This document shows, piece after piece, positions 20,476 to 33,091 of a stretch of DNA of 64,000 bases (position 1 is its first letter; each line of letters begins with the position of its first letter). The DNA is taken from positions 4,576,001 through 4,640,000 of the forward strand of contig NC_092561.1 of NCBI RefSeq assembly GCF_037975245.1, written 5' to 3'. This DNA comes from Apostichopus japonicus (taxonomy: Eukaryota > Echinodermata > Holothuroidea > Aspidochirotida > Stichopodidae). A program made the translations under genes and the position numbers. The notes beneath the pieces are model-generated. The model saw only the letters and a list, made by a program, of their open reading frames with translations. It made no database searches and was not told the origin of the DNA.

Positions 20476-20702
20476 ATATAGGTCCTCTTACAAGCAGGAA
20501 CTTGCGAAGAAGCCATCATTGGCTTATCAAAGCCGCAAGCTGACCAAAGTCAGTCTCTTACATTCATATTTAACGTCCATGATTATGAATTGGCAATTGT
20601 CAACAACTCTGTAACTGGACGACATACATTAATCTTGGAGTGACTCGAACCGGGGACCTTATGATTGAAAGGCACCGGCATTAACCACTGAGGTAACACT
20701 CC
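20476..20702 (-). repeat. SINE-like repeat with tRNA-related head
   Basis: On the minus strand a 66-nt tRNA-like segment (20637-20702) starts GGAGTGTTACCTCAGTGG (box A-like) and has GGTTCGAGTCACTCC (box B-like); GGAGTG pairs with CACTCC. It lacks the 3' half of the T stem, so it is not a working tRNA. The body that follows folds into several stems: CGTCCA/TGGACG, CTGAC-TTTG-GTCAG, and CTTGCG...CGCAAG enclosing GGCTT-TGAT-AAGCC. Copies lie at 40269-40495 (by the duplication) and, body only, at 4001-4155. Confidence 0.65.
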
Positions 20703-21164
20703 TATACTCCTATACTATTTAATCTTTCTATCTTCTCTTTAAGGAACATATTCATTTCATTTTCATTTAATTCATTTATTTGTTTCTCCTTAATATACAG
20801 GTTTAATAGTTTATAGTTACTTACATAAATGCAAAGAAAAATATTAAAAGAGAAAAACTGCCCCCCCCCCCCTTTCACTTCCGAGGGAAAAGAAAGAAAG
20901 AATGAATGATCGTAACATATCAAGAATAAAGAAAATAAGTAAACTGGAAAAAAAGGCACATACCTAAGATCGGAGAACAATGAAAGGAATTTCTAAATAG
21001 TTAATTGAATAAAATGAGCTAAGATTCTTACTGTACATTATTTATACAAAGGTCTCAAAGGCTCTTGGGAATTATTTACAAATTTTAATTTCTCAAAATC
21101 CAGTCACATTTGGCAATAGGAACCTATGCGTTGTTGGAAAGATATTTTTTATCATTTGAAAATA

Positions 21165-21580
21165 CGACCTTTAATACAACTGCCATAACTCGCGAACTGG
21201 AACTTCTTCAAAATAATGCTGCTCGTATAGTTTGTAAGAAAAGGAAAAGAGACCATGTCACACCACTACTGGGAATCACTGCATTGGCTACATATAGATC
21301 TTCGAGTGAAGCTTAAAATTAACCTACTCACCTACAAAGCACGGTCTCGCCCCCTACTACCTGTCTTGTCTCCTGACACCGTACAAACCTAGCAGAACTC
21401 TACGGTCATCATCGCAGGAATTGCTCAAGGAGGAGAGAACAAGATACAAGAGCGTCGACAGAGCCTTCTCAGTCAGCGCTCCCAGAACGCCTTACCGAAT
21501 TATGTGCGTGTATGCAATTCTCTTACCACTTTTAAAACTGCTTTGAAAACATATTATTTTAGACTTGCATTTACTGTGTA
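21165..21580 (+). mobile_element. CR1/L2-like non-LTR retrotransposon tail, decayed
   Basis: Broken frames encode the typical C-terminal end of a reverse transcriptase: RELELLQNNAARIVCKKRKR then DHVTPLLG, followed after a frameshift by a match to the intact stretch in copy 2. Unlike copy 2 it keeps the last part, LTTFKTALKTYYF. One-base insertions break the frame around 21275, so it is not functional. Confidence 0.75.
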
Positions 21581-22667
21581 AATGACTGTGTTTTAATTTG
21601 TATTGAGCTAATTACGTATGCAAATGTGTCTTTCTAGATACACTGTAATTAACTTTGCCCATTTGAAATGATTTTGATAAAGTCTTCTAGAATTTTGATA
21701 GCTTGATGAGTTCAAGGCCTGTTATTCTAAAAGTAAAATATTATTTGATGTTTGAATGTGAGGGATATGCCTGATTTTTGACGTTTTGTATCATTTTCAT
21801 TCGCGAATAAGTTATAATATTTTCCAGGCTACCAAATTTAGGGTTCATTTCAAAGCAATGGTCTCCATGCTGGTCAAGGGCTCTTCTGGGGTGATAAGTA
21901 GAGGCTTTTGTGCATCCACATCATCTTTGACGCCTCAGTTAAAAGTCTAACCATAAGCGCATAGAGTAAACCTTGTACAAACAATACACACAAAAAGTGA
22001 GAAACAAATTGCTTTGACTTCAAATTTCTTATTAAATCTTTAAGAAAAAAGTTCCCCCCCCTTCCCCTCAATCATATCTACTACCAGGTTGCCAACCTCC
22101 CTCCTAATACCCCCACCCCTCCCTCACCCCATGACTCCCTTCCCATAGCAACATCTTTGTAATGTTAAAGCATATGTTTATTTGAATTAGATGTATAACC
22201 ACTAGTCCACATCAAGGTTACGACAGTAAAGTAGGACAATTTTCAACAAAATTAACCCCTCTGTAGTACTCTGCACTATGCCCCTCCCCCAGCCCCCATC
22301 TGCACTTACCGTCTTGGTATTGGCAAGCTCTGTAATGTAAACTCGTGACAACATAATATGTATAATAAATAGACCTACAGTCACCAGTCCCTCCATGAAG
22401 GTTGTGACAGTGAAAGTTAAAGTTTCCAACGAGTCAATAGGCTGCCGCCCCCCCCCCCCTACCCGGCTACGACAAAATATGGAGAAAACAAAATTACAGA
22501 CATGTTGCTGTTAATTTCTTATAGGGCATATTTTTTTCGTGCTCGGCGGTGACTCTTGTTGTGGGCCGTAAAATGGGGATGAAATCGGGGGACGAAAATT
22601 TGGCTTTGGCACCGTCCCTACCCCCCCCCCACACACAATTCAAAAAGCTCGCTACACCCCTGAAGTA

Positions 22668-22671
<4 letters not shown>

Positions 22672-22718
<47 letters not shown>
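22672..22718. repeat. (TA)n microsatellite
   Basis: Simple TA run of under 50 bp, expanded at the equivalent site of copy 2 (42430-42536). Confidence 0.9.
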
Positions 22719-22721
<3 letters not shown>

Positions 22722-23351
22722 TGTTATAATTATTGCTATGGAAAAAGGAAAGCAGTCACCATTTGCATACGGAGTAAACTCTTTGTATATGAAATATCTT
22801 GACCGTGAAAATCCCACGCCAGGAATATTTCGCGAAATGTTAATAACCAGCCGTGGTGATATACTATACTTATTTTATGGAGCAAGGAAAAGCCGCTATT
22901 TTCATATGGATTAAATTATTCAAGAAAATGGAAGATCTTGACCGTAAAGTGTACCTAATTATTCCATGGAAATTTATATGTGGATCATTTTCTTGAAAAT
23001 GTGGATTATCCGGAAATATGTTCGGTTATAGGCCTTGTATAATATAATTTCTTCTGTGGATCAAGGAAATTTAATGTACGTGTCACCATTCCATAACGGA
23101 TTAAATTCTTTGGGAAAATTCGTACGGATTTAGGCCCTACTAACGCTAAGGTTGCCTAAGATAAATGTCAATTTTTTAATTTCCGAGGGCTGTGGATCAT
23201 TCTCCTACTTATTTGGCTTTTGAAGGGGAAAACGTGATAAGTATCCCCGAAAGTTTTGTAGCTTAGGTCACACAGCTTGTATATATACACAAACGCGCCC
23301 ACAGTTGTTTCGCCCGGTTTGGTAATGGCGGACGCTTCCCCATGGCCGCAC

Positions 23352-23541
23352 GCGATATTGTTTTTCGTAGTACAGCGAGGGGAAAGTCATGAATTATTCA
23401 TACGTTTTAATAAATATTCAGATTACTTGTTTCTCAGCCACGTAAAGCAATAGCGAACAACTAAACGTTATGTGGGCTACTACTTGTACATGATGTGTAA
23501 TAAAGTTCGTAATTTGTATGGTGTGACGATATGATTGGTAA
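23352..23541. other. Unique spacer between the duplicate copies
   Basis: These 190 bp are not part of the duplicated unit. They hold two AATAAA-like sites (near 23410 and 23500) but no gene. Confidence 0.6.
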
Positions 23542-24317
23542 CAAGGGCGGCGGAAGCACTTTTAATCTGGGGGGGCACCAACGTCGAAGGGCACTTTGCA
23601 GAAATTCGATTGGACTGATGCAGCCTGATATTTAGTAGCCTTTATAACTATTATTGTATTATCTTATTTGCGTCTACACATCACTCCATCAACGCCACCC
23701 CTCCCCCCCCCCCTCAAGTAAACAATGCATACTAGCACTGCAATATCTAATGTGCAAATTGGGAAATTGGAAAATCATTATAAAGTCCAAGTCCCGGCAC
23801 ACGCGATCGATACATGCATGAAAGCAAATGAAATATGTGAAAATACTGAAAGAAATATAATTTTCTATGTGTTTTTCAATGGTTCAACTGATATTATTAT
23901 GATCATTATTATTGTAACGAATTTACGAATAATTCTAACCAATTTGGAAGGATTATAACACGGCAAATGATTGTATGTTATTGGCATGCGATGTAAAAAG
24001 CAACGCATGCCTATATGATATGCACATTAAGATGTTGAACGCGCGCTAGGCGCGCGAAAAATTTTGGTAATATTTTTCGGACAAGTCGTTACAGCCCTCC
24101 CCCCCCCCAAAAAAAACAAAAAACAAATTGGGCTCCTACGACTGTGGTAGTAAACATTTAAACTTCCCGAAATATTTCATTCGACGTGGGTTTCGCTTTG
24201 TAAACTCTTTATTTATTTAGAAATTTTTATGTAGAAAAAGGGCACATTTTTAACCTGAGGAAAAGTTAGGGGGGCACGTGCCCCCTGTGCCCCCCCCCCC
24301 CGGTTCCGCCGCCCTTG
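23542..24317. mobile_element. hAT-like element C at the duplication junction
   Basis: The ends are CAAGGGCGGCGGAAG and GGTTCCGCCGCCCTTG, related to the ends of the A family (GGCGTAGGAA changed to GGCGGCGGAA). The left flank (ATTGGTAA) and right flank (AATGTATA) do not match, so the usual 8-bp duplication is absent. Copy 2 of the segmental duplication begins at the very next base, so the right flank was probably replaced by the rearrangement. Confidence 0.7.
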
Positions 24318-27236
24318 AATGTATAGTCTTATTATCGTCATTCTTGTTTTTTTATTAGCGCATTTTAATTGTATTGAGACTTTTAACTACAATAAAAGTA
24401 AAGAAAAAGGCGGTAACCTTTCGAGACAATTGTACGTTATATTTCTTTCAAAGTTTTTATTAAATTGTGACACATTCAGATGAAAATTAACGTTTATGTA
24501 TGAATGCACAGGGTTCACCAGCGGTCAACCGTGCGTTTAATCGCACGATAATGCACTCACAGGGGTACCACCATACTGATGGACGCACGAGAATGTAGGC
24601 CGAATGCATCGCTTGAGGTATACCCCGTTCGTGCATTATCTGCGATAAACTCGGCCGACCGTTGATTAACCCCAAATTGAAACCCTACATTTAAATGATT
24701 TAACCCTTCAATATATTAATCAACAAATTTAGTTTATGATGAACACAGCACAGATGATTCGTGTAATGAGTAATCGCAAAGTATGATATATTAAGACATG
24801 TTTTATGAGAAAGCAATAAGTGAATTCAACCAAAGAGGAAATGACGTCATAAATATGGTTTCATTTTATTTTATTAGTCGTAAACCTCTCTCGTATTCTA
24901 ATATCTTTCTACGAAATTAGTGCAAAACATTTTTCAGACAAAGATTGCTGGCGGCCTAGCTTTACAAATCCTTTCACATTATTAACATTATCTTGGATAT
25001 GCCATAGGTCTGTTTTGAAATTCTTCACAATAATTCCGTCCATTACAATTCTTATATTCTTATCTTTTGTTTTGCAAATCATTTTGTATCTGTCTTTTTC
25101 TGTTGTGTAGAATTTTGACTACAAACTTTATATTGTTATTGCCTTGCTACATTACGTAACTCTAAAAGCATGTAACCAATGATTTCATTTATATATATTA
25201 TTATTATTATTTTTGTCAACATTTTGTTTTCTATTACAGTTTCATGAACATGATATAATCAGAGTAATAGTAGATATTCGAAGAAGGAATATCAGTACAA
25301 AGAAAAATTAACTTTAAACGTTTGAATATTGCACTTGATGATAACTTGTTTAAGTATTGCCAATATTGTGTTATTGCTTATTTACCAAGTTGTAAAAAGA
25401 CAATGATTGAACGAGTCATTGGCGAGATGGCAAATCAAATAAAAATAAATAAATAAAAAAATACATCCATATTCGTGCGCTTGAACAATGACGACCTACA
25501 TGTAATAAACTGTCCTCCCAATAAATTTATAAACCTAGTTTGGAAATATACTCATCTTTCATTTTTTACCCCTAAGTTGAGTCACCTTTAATATGTATTA
25601 GGGCAAGAACTGTGAAAGGCTATCTAATGAATTTGAAAAATGAATAACATTATAGATGAAAGTGAAACTTAAATAAACTGTGGGACCTAACTGATGCCAG
25701 TTTCGGACTTTAATTTTAACTTGTTTCAGTTTTTATCTCAATTAATCGATAAATCGCAACAATCACACATAAAGAGTATGAATATGAATTAGGAATTTTA
25801 ACACAAAGTACAGAACATATGGTGGAAAGCCTGATTTTCGTTGAGGAGATTGTTAAAATAGTTTAGGGAGAAAACTTTGTCTTCGGAGAGCAAGGGCCCA
25901 CAGCATGAAGACAAACAGGGGGAAAGAATATGTATTACAAAAAATGCACAAGAGAACCCTTATCCACCCACGTCACAATGTAACCCCAGAACCCACCAAG
26001 TATCCACATTACTCTACAACGTATGCAATTACCCACCATGTACCCGCATAGCCCACCATGTACCCACATTACCCACCATGTACCACCATTACCCACTCTG
26101 TACCCACATTAACCCGCCATTTACCCACATCACCCCACCATGTAACCCTTTTATGAATGTGCAGTTACTCTTTTTAACCGTTTTTTTTTTATCAATTTGC
26201 TACATCGGACACTGTTCATTATTGATCATGCAGGTTGTTAGAGAGTATTGCATTTGATATGAAAGTATGTGGTCATTGCTTGAAAACTGTTGTTGTTTAA
26301 AAGTTAAAATGTTCACATTGTCCAAAAACACAAAGTCAGTATAGGCAATATAGTTGACTTAGCTCTTAAGCAAACAGTGGCAACCCTTTCTCCAACCCCA
26401 CCCCAACCCCCACCCCAACCCCCCCAACCCCCCACCCCCTCGCCCCAAAATTAATAACAGTAATCGCCAATAACGAGGTTCTACACGAGGAACATTTGCG
26501 GAATCCATTCTTATTTCACGAAACGGGTTGCCGATTTATTAATTAATTAATTAATTAATTACGATACAGGCATGAAATGAGACAAAAGGAAAACCTGCTA
26601 ATATTAGGAATCGTTCCCAAAGAGGAGAAATTATTGGACAGAATTCTAACGAGGTGAATTCACGATTTCAAGGTATACCCACCCCTTTAAAAGTCGTCGC
26701 AACCTTTATCACAAACCACTGATAAATTACACCTCAGCACTGCAGGCTTCCTAGCTGTCGGTATTACCAATTAAAATACGTGTTTATTACCTGTAGAGAA
26801 CATCACATAGATGTATTATTGACATTGAGTAAAAGCTTGTTAGGCTGAAACTATATCAAAACATTATGCAACTCTTCTTCAAGAAGATGTAGCATTAACT
26901 GATGATAGATCAGGTCAGGAAAAGAAAATATTGGTGTCTTCATGATAATTCTTATCACTTTGAACGATAAATTGGGTCCTTAAAGGGTGTGAAGACTCGC
27001 GCACAAAAGAAACGTCTTATGCCGGTTATCTGACCTAGTTTCGAATGAGGTTTAACAGAAGTATTAGACACCACCATCGATCCCAGAAAATACACACACA
27101 GCTTGCTACCGTCGGTAAGTATACATGAGTGTACAGTCAATACATACAGCTACGGTCAATACCCACAACACAGTGCATATAGCAGCTATGGACATCTCAT
27201 GCCTAGATAAAAAAAAATAACAAGGTATCATTATAT
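24318..27236. other. Upstream flank of copy 2 gene, distal part
   Basis: Equivalent to 9001-11888 of copy 1, with no gene called. It holds AATAAA near 24393, the CCCACCATG minisatellite (~25965-26150), the C-rich tract near 26395 and a TTAA run near 26540. Confidence 0.5.
25965..26150. repeat. CCCACCATGTACCCACATTA minisatellite, copy 2
   Basis: Same array as at 10625-10815, with small length differences. Confidence 0.8.
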
Positions 27237-27649
27237 CGTCCCCGTTCTGGCGTAGTGACGAATGTTCAAAATGTGAGTTTTGAGAAAACGCGCTCTAAAG
27301 ATTTTCACATTTTGACTTTAGTATAGCGTAATTAAAAAAGGATCTTTTGTACCGAAAGTTGTCAATATTTTAAATATAACAAATAGAACTTTGAGTTCTC
27401 GTGTTTGTTGCTGATCGAAAAATTTCTTACAAAGTAGTAAGTTTAGTGTAAACATATTCGTCGTTATGTCATGTCATTTTCAGTTAATTTTATACATTCG
27501 TCACTATGCTAGAACTAAATTTTGAAGTTTCGTCCTGTCACAGACTTGTATTCGTTGTTTGTGTGTAGCAGCAAATAGGGTACACCGTGAATGTTCACTG
27601 TCCGGGGGAGAGGAAGGGGGGGGGGTAGGTGGAATAACCTTACGATAGA

Positions 27650-28190
27650 AGAAAATAATCGAAGGGGTGGTTCATTGGTCTTATTAATTTTAAAAGAACG
27701 TCCACGGTTTACTTTAATGTATAAAATAGACAAGGAATGGGTTATACGCAGGTAGCAACATACGTGTTTTAGTATGTTTTTCTCGAGTTGCATGTATGGA
27801 GTCGGATATGACAAGGGGAGGTGGTATATAGGGCAAGGAGAGCCGGCTGTTGAATGGGTGGTATTTTGGTCTTATTAATTTTAAAAAGAACGCCCGCGTT
27901 TTGTTGCAATGTATAAAATAGACAAGGAATTTGTATGGGCTATGGGCGGATGTATGTATGTATGTATGTATGTATGTATGTATGTATATGTGATCTTCCC
28001 GCAAGTGGATCTTCCCGCAAGATGTAAGTGTTTTAGTATGTTTTTCTTGGGTGAAATGGAGGGTGTCGGATAGAGAGATGTTGAGGTAGGGAGGGCAAGG
28101 AGAGCCGGCTGCTGAAAGGGTGATATATTGGTCCTATTTATTTTAAAAGAACCCCCACCATTTTCTACAATGTATAAAATAGACAAGGTA
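27650..28190. repeat. Tandem ~200-260 bp units inside the TIR element
   Basis: Three units carry GTCTTATTAATTTTAAAAG-like and ATGTATAAAATAGACAAGG sequences (near 27680, 27870 and 28135). An (ATGT)n run lies at ~27953-27988. Confidence 0.7.
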
Positions 28191-28439
28191 TATGATGAAA
28201 TGTGAACACATGCAGTTGCAAAAATAATAGTTCCAGTGGCGTAATCTGTTAAGTCGGAACTCTTATAGAGCACACAGACTACGGAAAATTGTGTGCAATT
28301 TTTCATTTTCAAGTTAGTGTATTACGTGAAATGTCTCTGACAATAGTTTCTAAGTATCCTTCAAACGCTTTGGGAAGCTTTTCACTATACTATCCCCTTA
28401 AACGGAATGTGAACTTTTCTTACGCCCACATGCACATTC

Positions 28440-28700
28440 ATAATATCCAACCCAACAACTGTGCCATTGTTCAAGTGTTTCCAAGTTGTACTATAGTATG
28501 TTGTTCCCTTCTTTTTATTTCCTTCCAGTATACATATAAAAAAATTCTTACGCTCACAGGCACATTTATAATATCCAACCCAACCTCGTGTGAATCCTCA
28601 GATTTAAAGAAGGAAACAACTGTGCCATTGTTCAAGTGTTTTCAAGTTGTAGTGTAGTATGTTGTTCCTTCTTTTTATTTCCTTCCAGTATACATATAAA
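28440..28700. repeat. Direct repeat of ~100-180 bp inside the TIR element
   Basis: The stretch with AACTGTGCCATTGTTCAAGT and TTTATTTCCTTCCAGTATAC occurs twice (from ~28455 and ~28617). Confidence 0.75.
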
Positions 28701-28869
28701 ATTTATAGAGAGGAGTCATATAATACCTCAACAAGAAGAATAACTCATATCAAAGTTGCTTTTTTTAAGATGATAGGATACCAAACAGTCCAAGAATAAC
28801 TAATATAAAAGGGGAGAAAATGTCAAGATGATAGGATATCATATAAAATACATCTACTAATACAAAAGT

Positions 28870-29960
28870 TAATACATAAAACGATATAACAAACAGACTT
28901 CAACAAACATTCTAAGTGCTCGAATGGAATGTATAAAGCAGCACGGTAAATAAATGAGTTGCTGTAAACTTACGTTCGGTATTTTGTGGGGATTACTTAG
29001 ATTTCCGCTCGATTTGTGCAGGAGACTTTCTAGTACAGTATACAAAAGGTTATTTTGATCACTGCAAATCTTATTAGCCATTCTTCTAAACTCAGGTCTT
29101 GCAGCAGCATTTACTTTTTCTAAAAGTATATTGTAATCTAAATTAATATAGCCGATGTGTATTTAAGAAACTTCATTCTTCTTTCTTTGCTTTTTTGCAA
29201 TATAAAATGGTACCAGACAGGTACTGTATAGATCACATGTGCCAGGTTGTATAATATAATTGAAAACATTTTCCTTAGCATTTTGGTTAAAGAAAGACAC
29301 AACGTAAGCCACACTAGATACTTTGTAATATACTTTTTTAATACCTTGATGCTTTGCAAGAAAAGGTCAAACTGTCGTCGCTGTATACTCCCAGTACTCA
29401 GTTTTGGAGGTTCTAGCCACATCAGATCCCTCAATAATAATAATAATACGTTGCGACCTTGATAGAATGAGAACTTCATGTTATATGGTTTATGTTCAAA
29501 AACGAATTTCCTTTATTTATTTTTTTTTTGGAGGGGGGGGGGGGTTACGCAATGAAGTCTTGCGGTCACATGTTGGAACTATGTCATTTAAAGAACACTG
29601 AAAATGTCATTGGTCAGTTTCAACAGAGCTCTTATGAATTGTGCATGATACAGCAGTATCATCGGCATATTTTGTTATAGAAATGTGTGAGTTTGACCTT
29701 ATTTCATCAGTATATATAGTAAATAATATAGCATATAATGGACCCCCCCCCCACCCCAAGGCACACCAACCTTTATTTCCAATATTTCCGATAACCCTTT
29801 ATCCAACCTTACTTGTCTGGGCCATCCTTGAAGAAATTGTGTCAGCCAATGAATAAGCCATGTTTCTTTGATAAATCGTAAAAGATGTTCATTAATTGAT
29901 CTGGCAAGACAGTATTAAACGCACTTGAAAAGTCAAGAGAAAGACCCTTTGTTATAATTC
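28870..29960 (-). pseudogene. Decayed non-LTR reverse transcriptase fragment
   Basis: On the minus strand near 29900-29960 the frame reads LSLDFSSAFNTVLPDQL, matching the conserved reverse-transcriptase block with its catalytic-region Asp. Toward 28870 broken frames resemble the C-terminal region (LYTVLESLLHKSSGN). Stops and frameshifts are frequent. It is nested in the TIR element. Confidence 0.55.
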
Positions 29961-31657
29961 TTTCCTTACAATCTTAATGAGACACAATATCATGGATTAA
30001 TCAAACGTTTGATATGGATATGGACTCTTCAAGTGGCTTGAAACTTCCGTTCTGGAACAGCAAGTGCCTTCTCCTTTCTTATGTCAAGCAACCTTTATGG
30101 GTTAATAATCCCAATGTATGGAAACCAGGGCTGAGGGTGTATCAGTTTGGTGATGTTCATTTGGTTTCTGTGTCCATGTTTTGACTTGGTTTATTTTTCC
30201 AAAAAGTCTGGTATAACTTCCCCTTATGACCCTGGACTTCTCAGCATGTGGAAGAAAACATCCAAGATTCTCTCATTTCTAAAGGGTGTTATACAGATGT
30301 TCTACTAAGTCTGTCTAACGCCGCCACTCCCACCCCATCCCCCGACCCCCGCAACCCGACCTCCCCGTCCTTTGTAGCATATTTTCTATACTTAGTAGAA
30401 AAACTATGCTACTACCTTCCAAAGTTTCATGTAAAAGTGTGTGACCTATATCTATGTCACTAGGTATTACTTAGCCAGATAAAGGTAGTTATAAATTAGG
30501 CTAGACTAATGTTTATGAAGAGCAGAGCCGCCAATAGCTATGAAACTGAAGACTGGAGGAAGTCTAAAGTGGAAATGAGCTGGTGTTTTGATGTTTTAAC
30601 TTGTCATAATACTGGTACTTGTGTATTGGAGTACTGTTAACAACATTGAGACTGTGACAGAAAACCAAGAGAATTAATGTATACTACACCCTCCTCACTC
30701 CATCCCAAGTCTCACTATGACATCAAACATTTGGCAAAAAGGTAGCTCCATGCCAATTTACTCCCGTAAAGTGCAAGATAAAGGTCTTAGATATGTTCGG
30801 GATAAGTTCATCACAAGGATCTCCGTTATATAAGTTCATTACGATAGTTTGGATTCCTTCTATTTAATCCTAAGGTATTGTTAGGCTGACACTAAGAATG
30901 GCTTAAATTAATTAACCTTGGTCTAAATATTGTGGTCTTGTCGGTCACAATTACAATTTGAGTGGTTTTTCATAACTTTTATACAAGTTACATCCATGGT
31001 CATCATGCTCCTGACTTACACCATGGGTTTCCTCATTTACATAACTCTAATTAAATGTACCGACACTGTTGTTACACTGATTCAGTAGAGAAATAGCGTT
31101 ACTGTATTGTCTATAGCTACTCGCGCAACAGGTATAAGCATCGAATGTATTGCAATCATAACACTAGGCTGCTATTCAGGTATACTATTGTTGACCCACT
31201 GGTCATTCCGTTTTCACGATTGAGGCTATCGTGTAGGAGATACTGCATTAATTAATTAATAGATGAGGTGGAAATAATAAAGATATTACCTTCCCATAGT
31301 CCGGGTGCTTTCAAATGGATGTATGTTGGTTCTAAAATCAGTATCACATGGTTGTTATGTTCGACTTGTCCCAAAGGGTAATATTCGTCGTTATGCAAAA
31401 ACGCAGAAACTTTGACAAATTGTTTTACTGAGTCTGAGTGGCCATAATGACGAAGTTAGAATTCGTCAGTATGTGAAAACGAGAATGCGCCTTAGATGGA
31501 CATTCGTCAAAAACCAGTCAGAAATAACTGAGAAAATAGACATTTTTTGAACTTCTAACCCGGCTCAATCGATTCTTCACCCTCGAAATAGGTAAGAACA
31601 TTATTTAACTCAATTTCGCCAAAAGTGCATATTCGTCACTACGCCAAAACGGGGACG

Positions 31658-32805
31658 ATATGTCTGCATTTTGTAGCGTCAAGAAGAAAACTTCACTTGC
31701 AAGCAACGGAAAGCTAACTTTTTTTTCAAAGGGCGACACGCGGTTTGGGGCGAGTCTACAATGCCTTTAATAATAAATACTATCTTCGTTGACAAGCTGT
31801 TTAGGTGGGAACTTTGAAACAAGTTTGTCAGTTCCCTGGTTGAATTATAATGAGTGCGAATTACTTCCTTTGTAACATGAATGTATAAAGTTCTGCATAC
31901 ACCGTTCAATGTTTAGCATAATCATTATCCTGACGATATAGACTGAACACACAGTTTGTACGGCGATGTAAACAACTGTGCTATGTAATTGATATCGTGT
32001 ACTTAACAATTACCTGGTAGTCGTACAGTGTGCGGTATCAAACAAGGAACAACACCGCAGTGGTTTCCTTTCCATTGTTGTCCATCATTCACTGCAAAGC
32101 GGAACAGCCTATTCAGTTATTGCCTATAACTGTAGCATATATATCACAAGTTCACACGATACAGCTGGCTGGTTTCTGTCTGTGGTTTATATTTGTTTAT
32201 ATCTGTTTCCTCTAGAACTGTGCTGTAATTAAAAGCCTTTGAAAATAGGAAAAGGATCAGTATCGATACGTACAATGATCATGTTTAAGGTTAACGCCAA
32301 TTAACGTTATGTTATTGTTTGTACTAATTGCTCTGCAAACAAACTAACTTAACGAAACGAAATCGAATCATAGTTTGTTCAACTTCTTGGAAAAGCATGC
32401 ACACACATATTTGGATGTTTGTAACATTCGCCAGGTGGAGATTAACGGGGAAAAAACACCTTTTTTTGTTAGAGTAAATGCAGCGCGGTTTCACCTCTTT
32501 GGCGGTGACCCATTGAATATGAATCTGGTGATAGTGATCATCCGGCAAGCAGCCTTTGGACATTGACCTGGATTCTAAGCGTATTATCGTCGGAATGCAC
32601 TGGATAATATCCGTCACTGGCTGACTGGTGAAAAAAAAAACATATTGTTGTAAAAGGAAATAATAAGCATTTTGCAATAACCAATAAGGTGGAAATTCCA
32701 TTACGTCACTTTCTTAATAGAGCCCCCGAAGGATAGCATATGACTTATGATGACTCAATGAACTATGATATTTGATTGCTGACGCAATTTGAAATGCCGC
32801 ATGGC
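31658..32805. other. Upstream flank of copy 2 gene, proximal part
   Basis: Equivalent to ~11889-12973 of copy 1. No gene called. It separates the TIR element from the candidate TATA box by about 1.15 kb, so the core promoter was not hit. Confidence 0.5.
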
Positions 32806-32812
32806 TATAAAA
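32806..32812 (+). promoter_or_regulatory. Candidate TATA box of copy 2 nuclease-helicase gene
   Basis: TATAAAA in the same context as in copy 1, 286 bp before the start codon. The possible leader donor here reads CAG|GTGAGA, slightly closer to consensus than in copy 1. Confidence 0.3.
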
Positions 32813-33091
32813 TATTATATTACATTTACACAGCAGGAAATTAATAGACAATTAACTTGTCGAGGAATAAAAATGGTGACCCGAAGATTCTTTTATCGTC
32901 CTGTTGATTGGTTGGTTGACTGTTGTTGGTGATTTTAGTTCACCAGGTGAGACAGTGTAACATATGGTGGTATATATATATACTTGAAGGTGGTTGTAAC
33001 GCTTTGTAAACGGTTTTGTGTAAGACACACTGTGTCACTTGATGTTTCCAGGCTTAATAGGCGAAGCTGTTTCGAGAAACAAGCAAATTAA

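Larger units (their letters stand above)
20065..23351. other. Downstream flank of copy 1 gene
   Basis: No host gene seen. It contains the SINE-like repeat at 20476-20702, the retrotransposon tail at ~21165-21580, a C-rich tract near 22450 and a TA microsatellite at ~22672-22718. An open stretch at 22735-22915 (MEKGKQSPFAYGVNSLYMKY in part) is also nearly intact in copy 2, but I do not recognise it. Confidence 0.5.
27237..31657. mobile_element. 4.4-kb terminal-inverted-repeat DNA transposon
   Basis: Copy 1 shows the empty site, CATTATATGTCTGC near 11886-11899. In copy 2 this is split by an element that starts CGTCCCCGTT and ends AACGGGGACG. The inverted repeats are 27 bp with one mismatch, reaching GTAGTGACGAAT. 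ATAT flanks both sides; a 2-bp TA or a 4-bp ATAT target duplication are both possible. Further ATTCGTC(A/G)(C/T)TATG motifs lie inside each end (near 27457, 27495, 31382, 31461 and 31501), like transposase-binding subterminal repeats. No transposase is recognisable; the interior holds tandem repeats and a dead reverse-transcriptase fragment, so the element is non-autonomous. Confidence 0.85.

Noticed and set aside
20637-20702. Functional tRNA gene
   Set aside because: The acceptor stem and A/B boxes are recognisable, but it is only 66 nt, lacks the 3' half of the T stem and has an irregular anticodon arm. It fits a SINE head.
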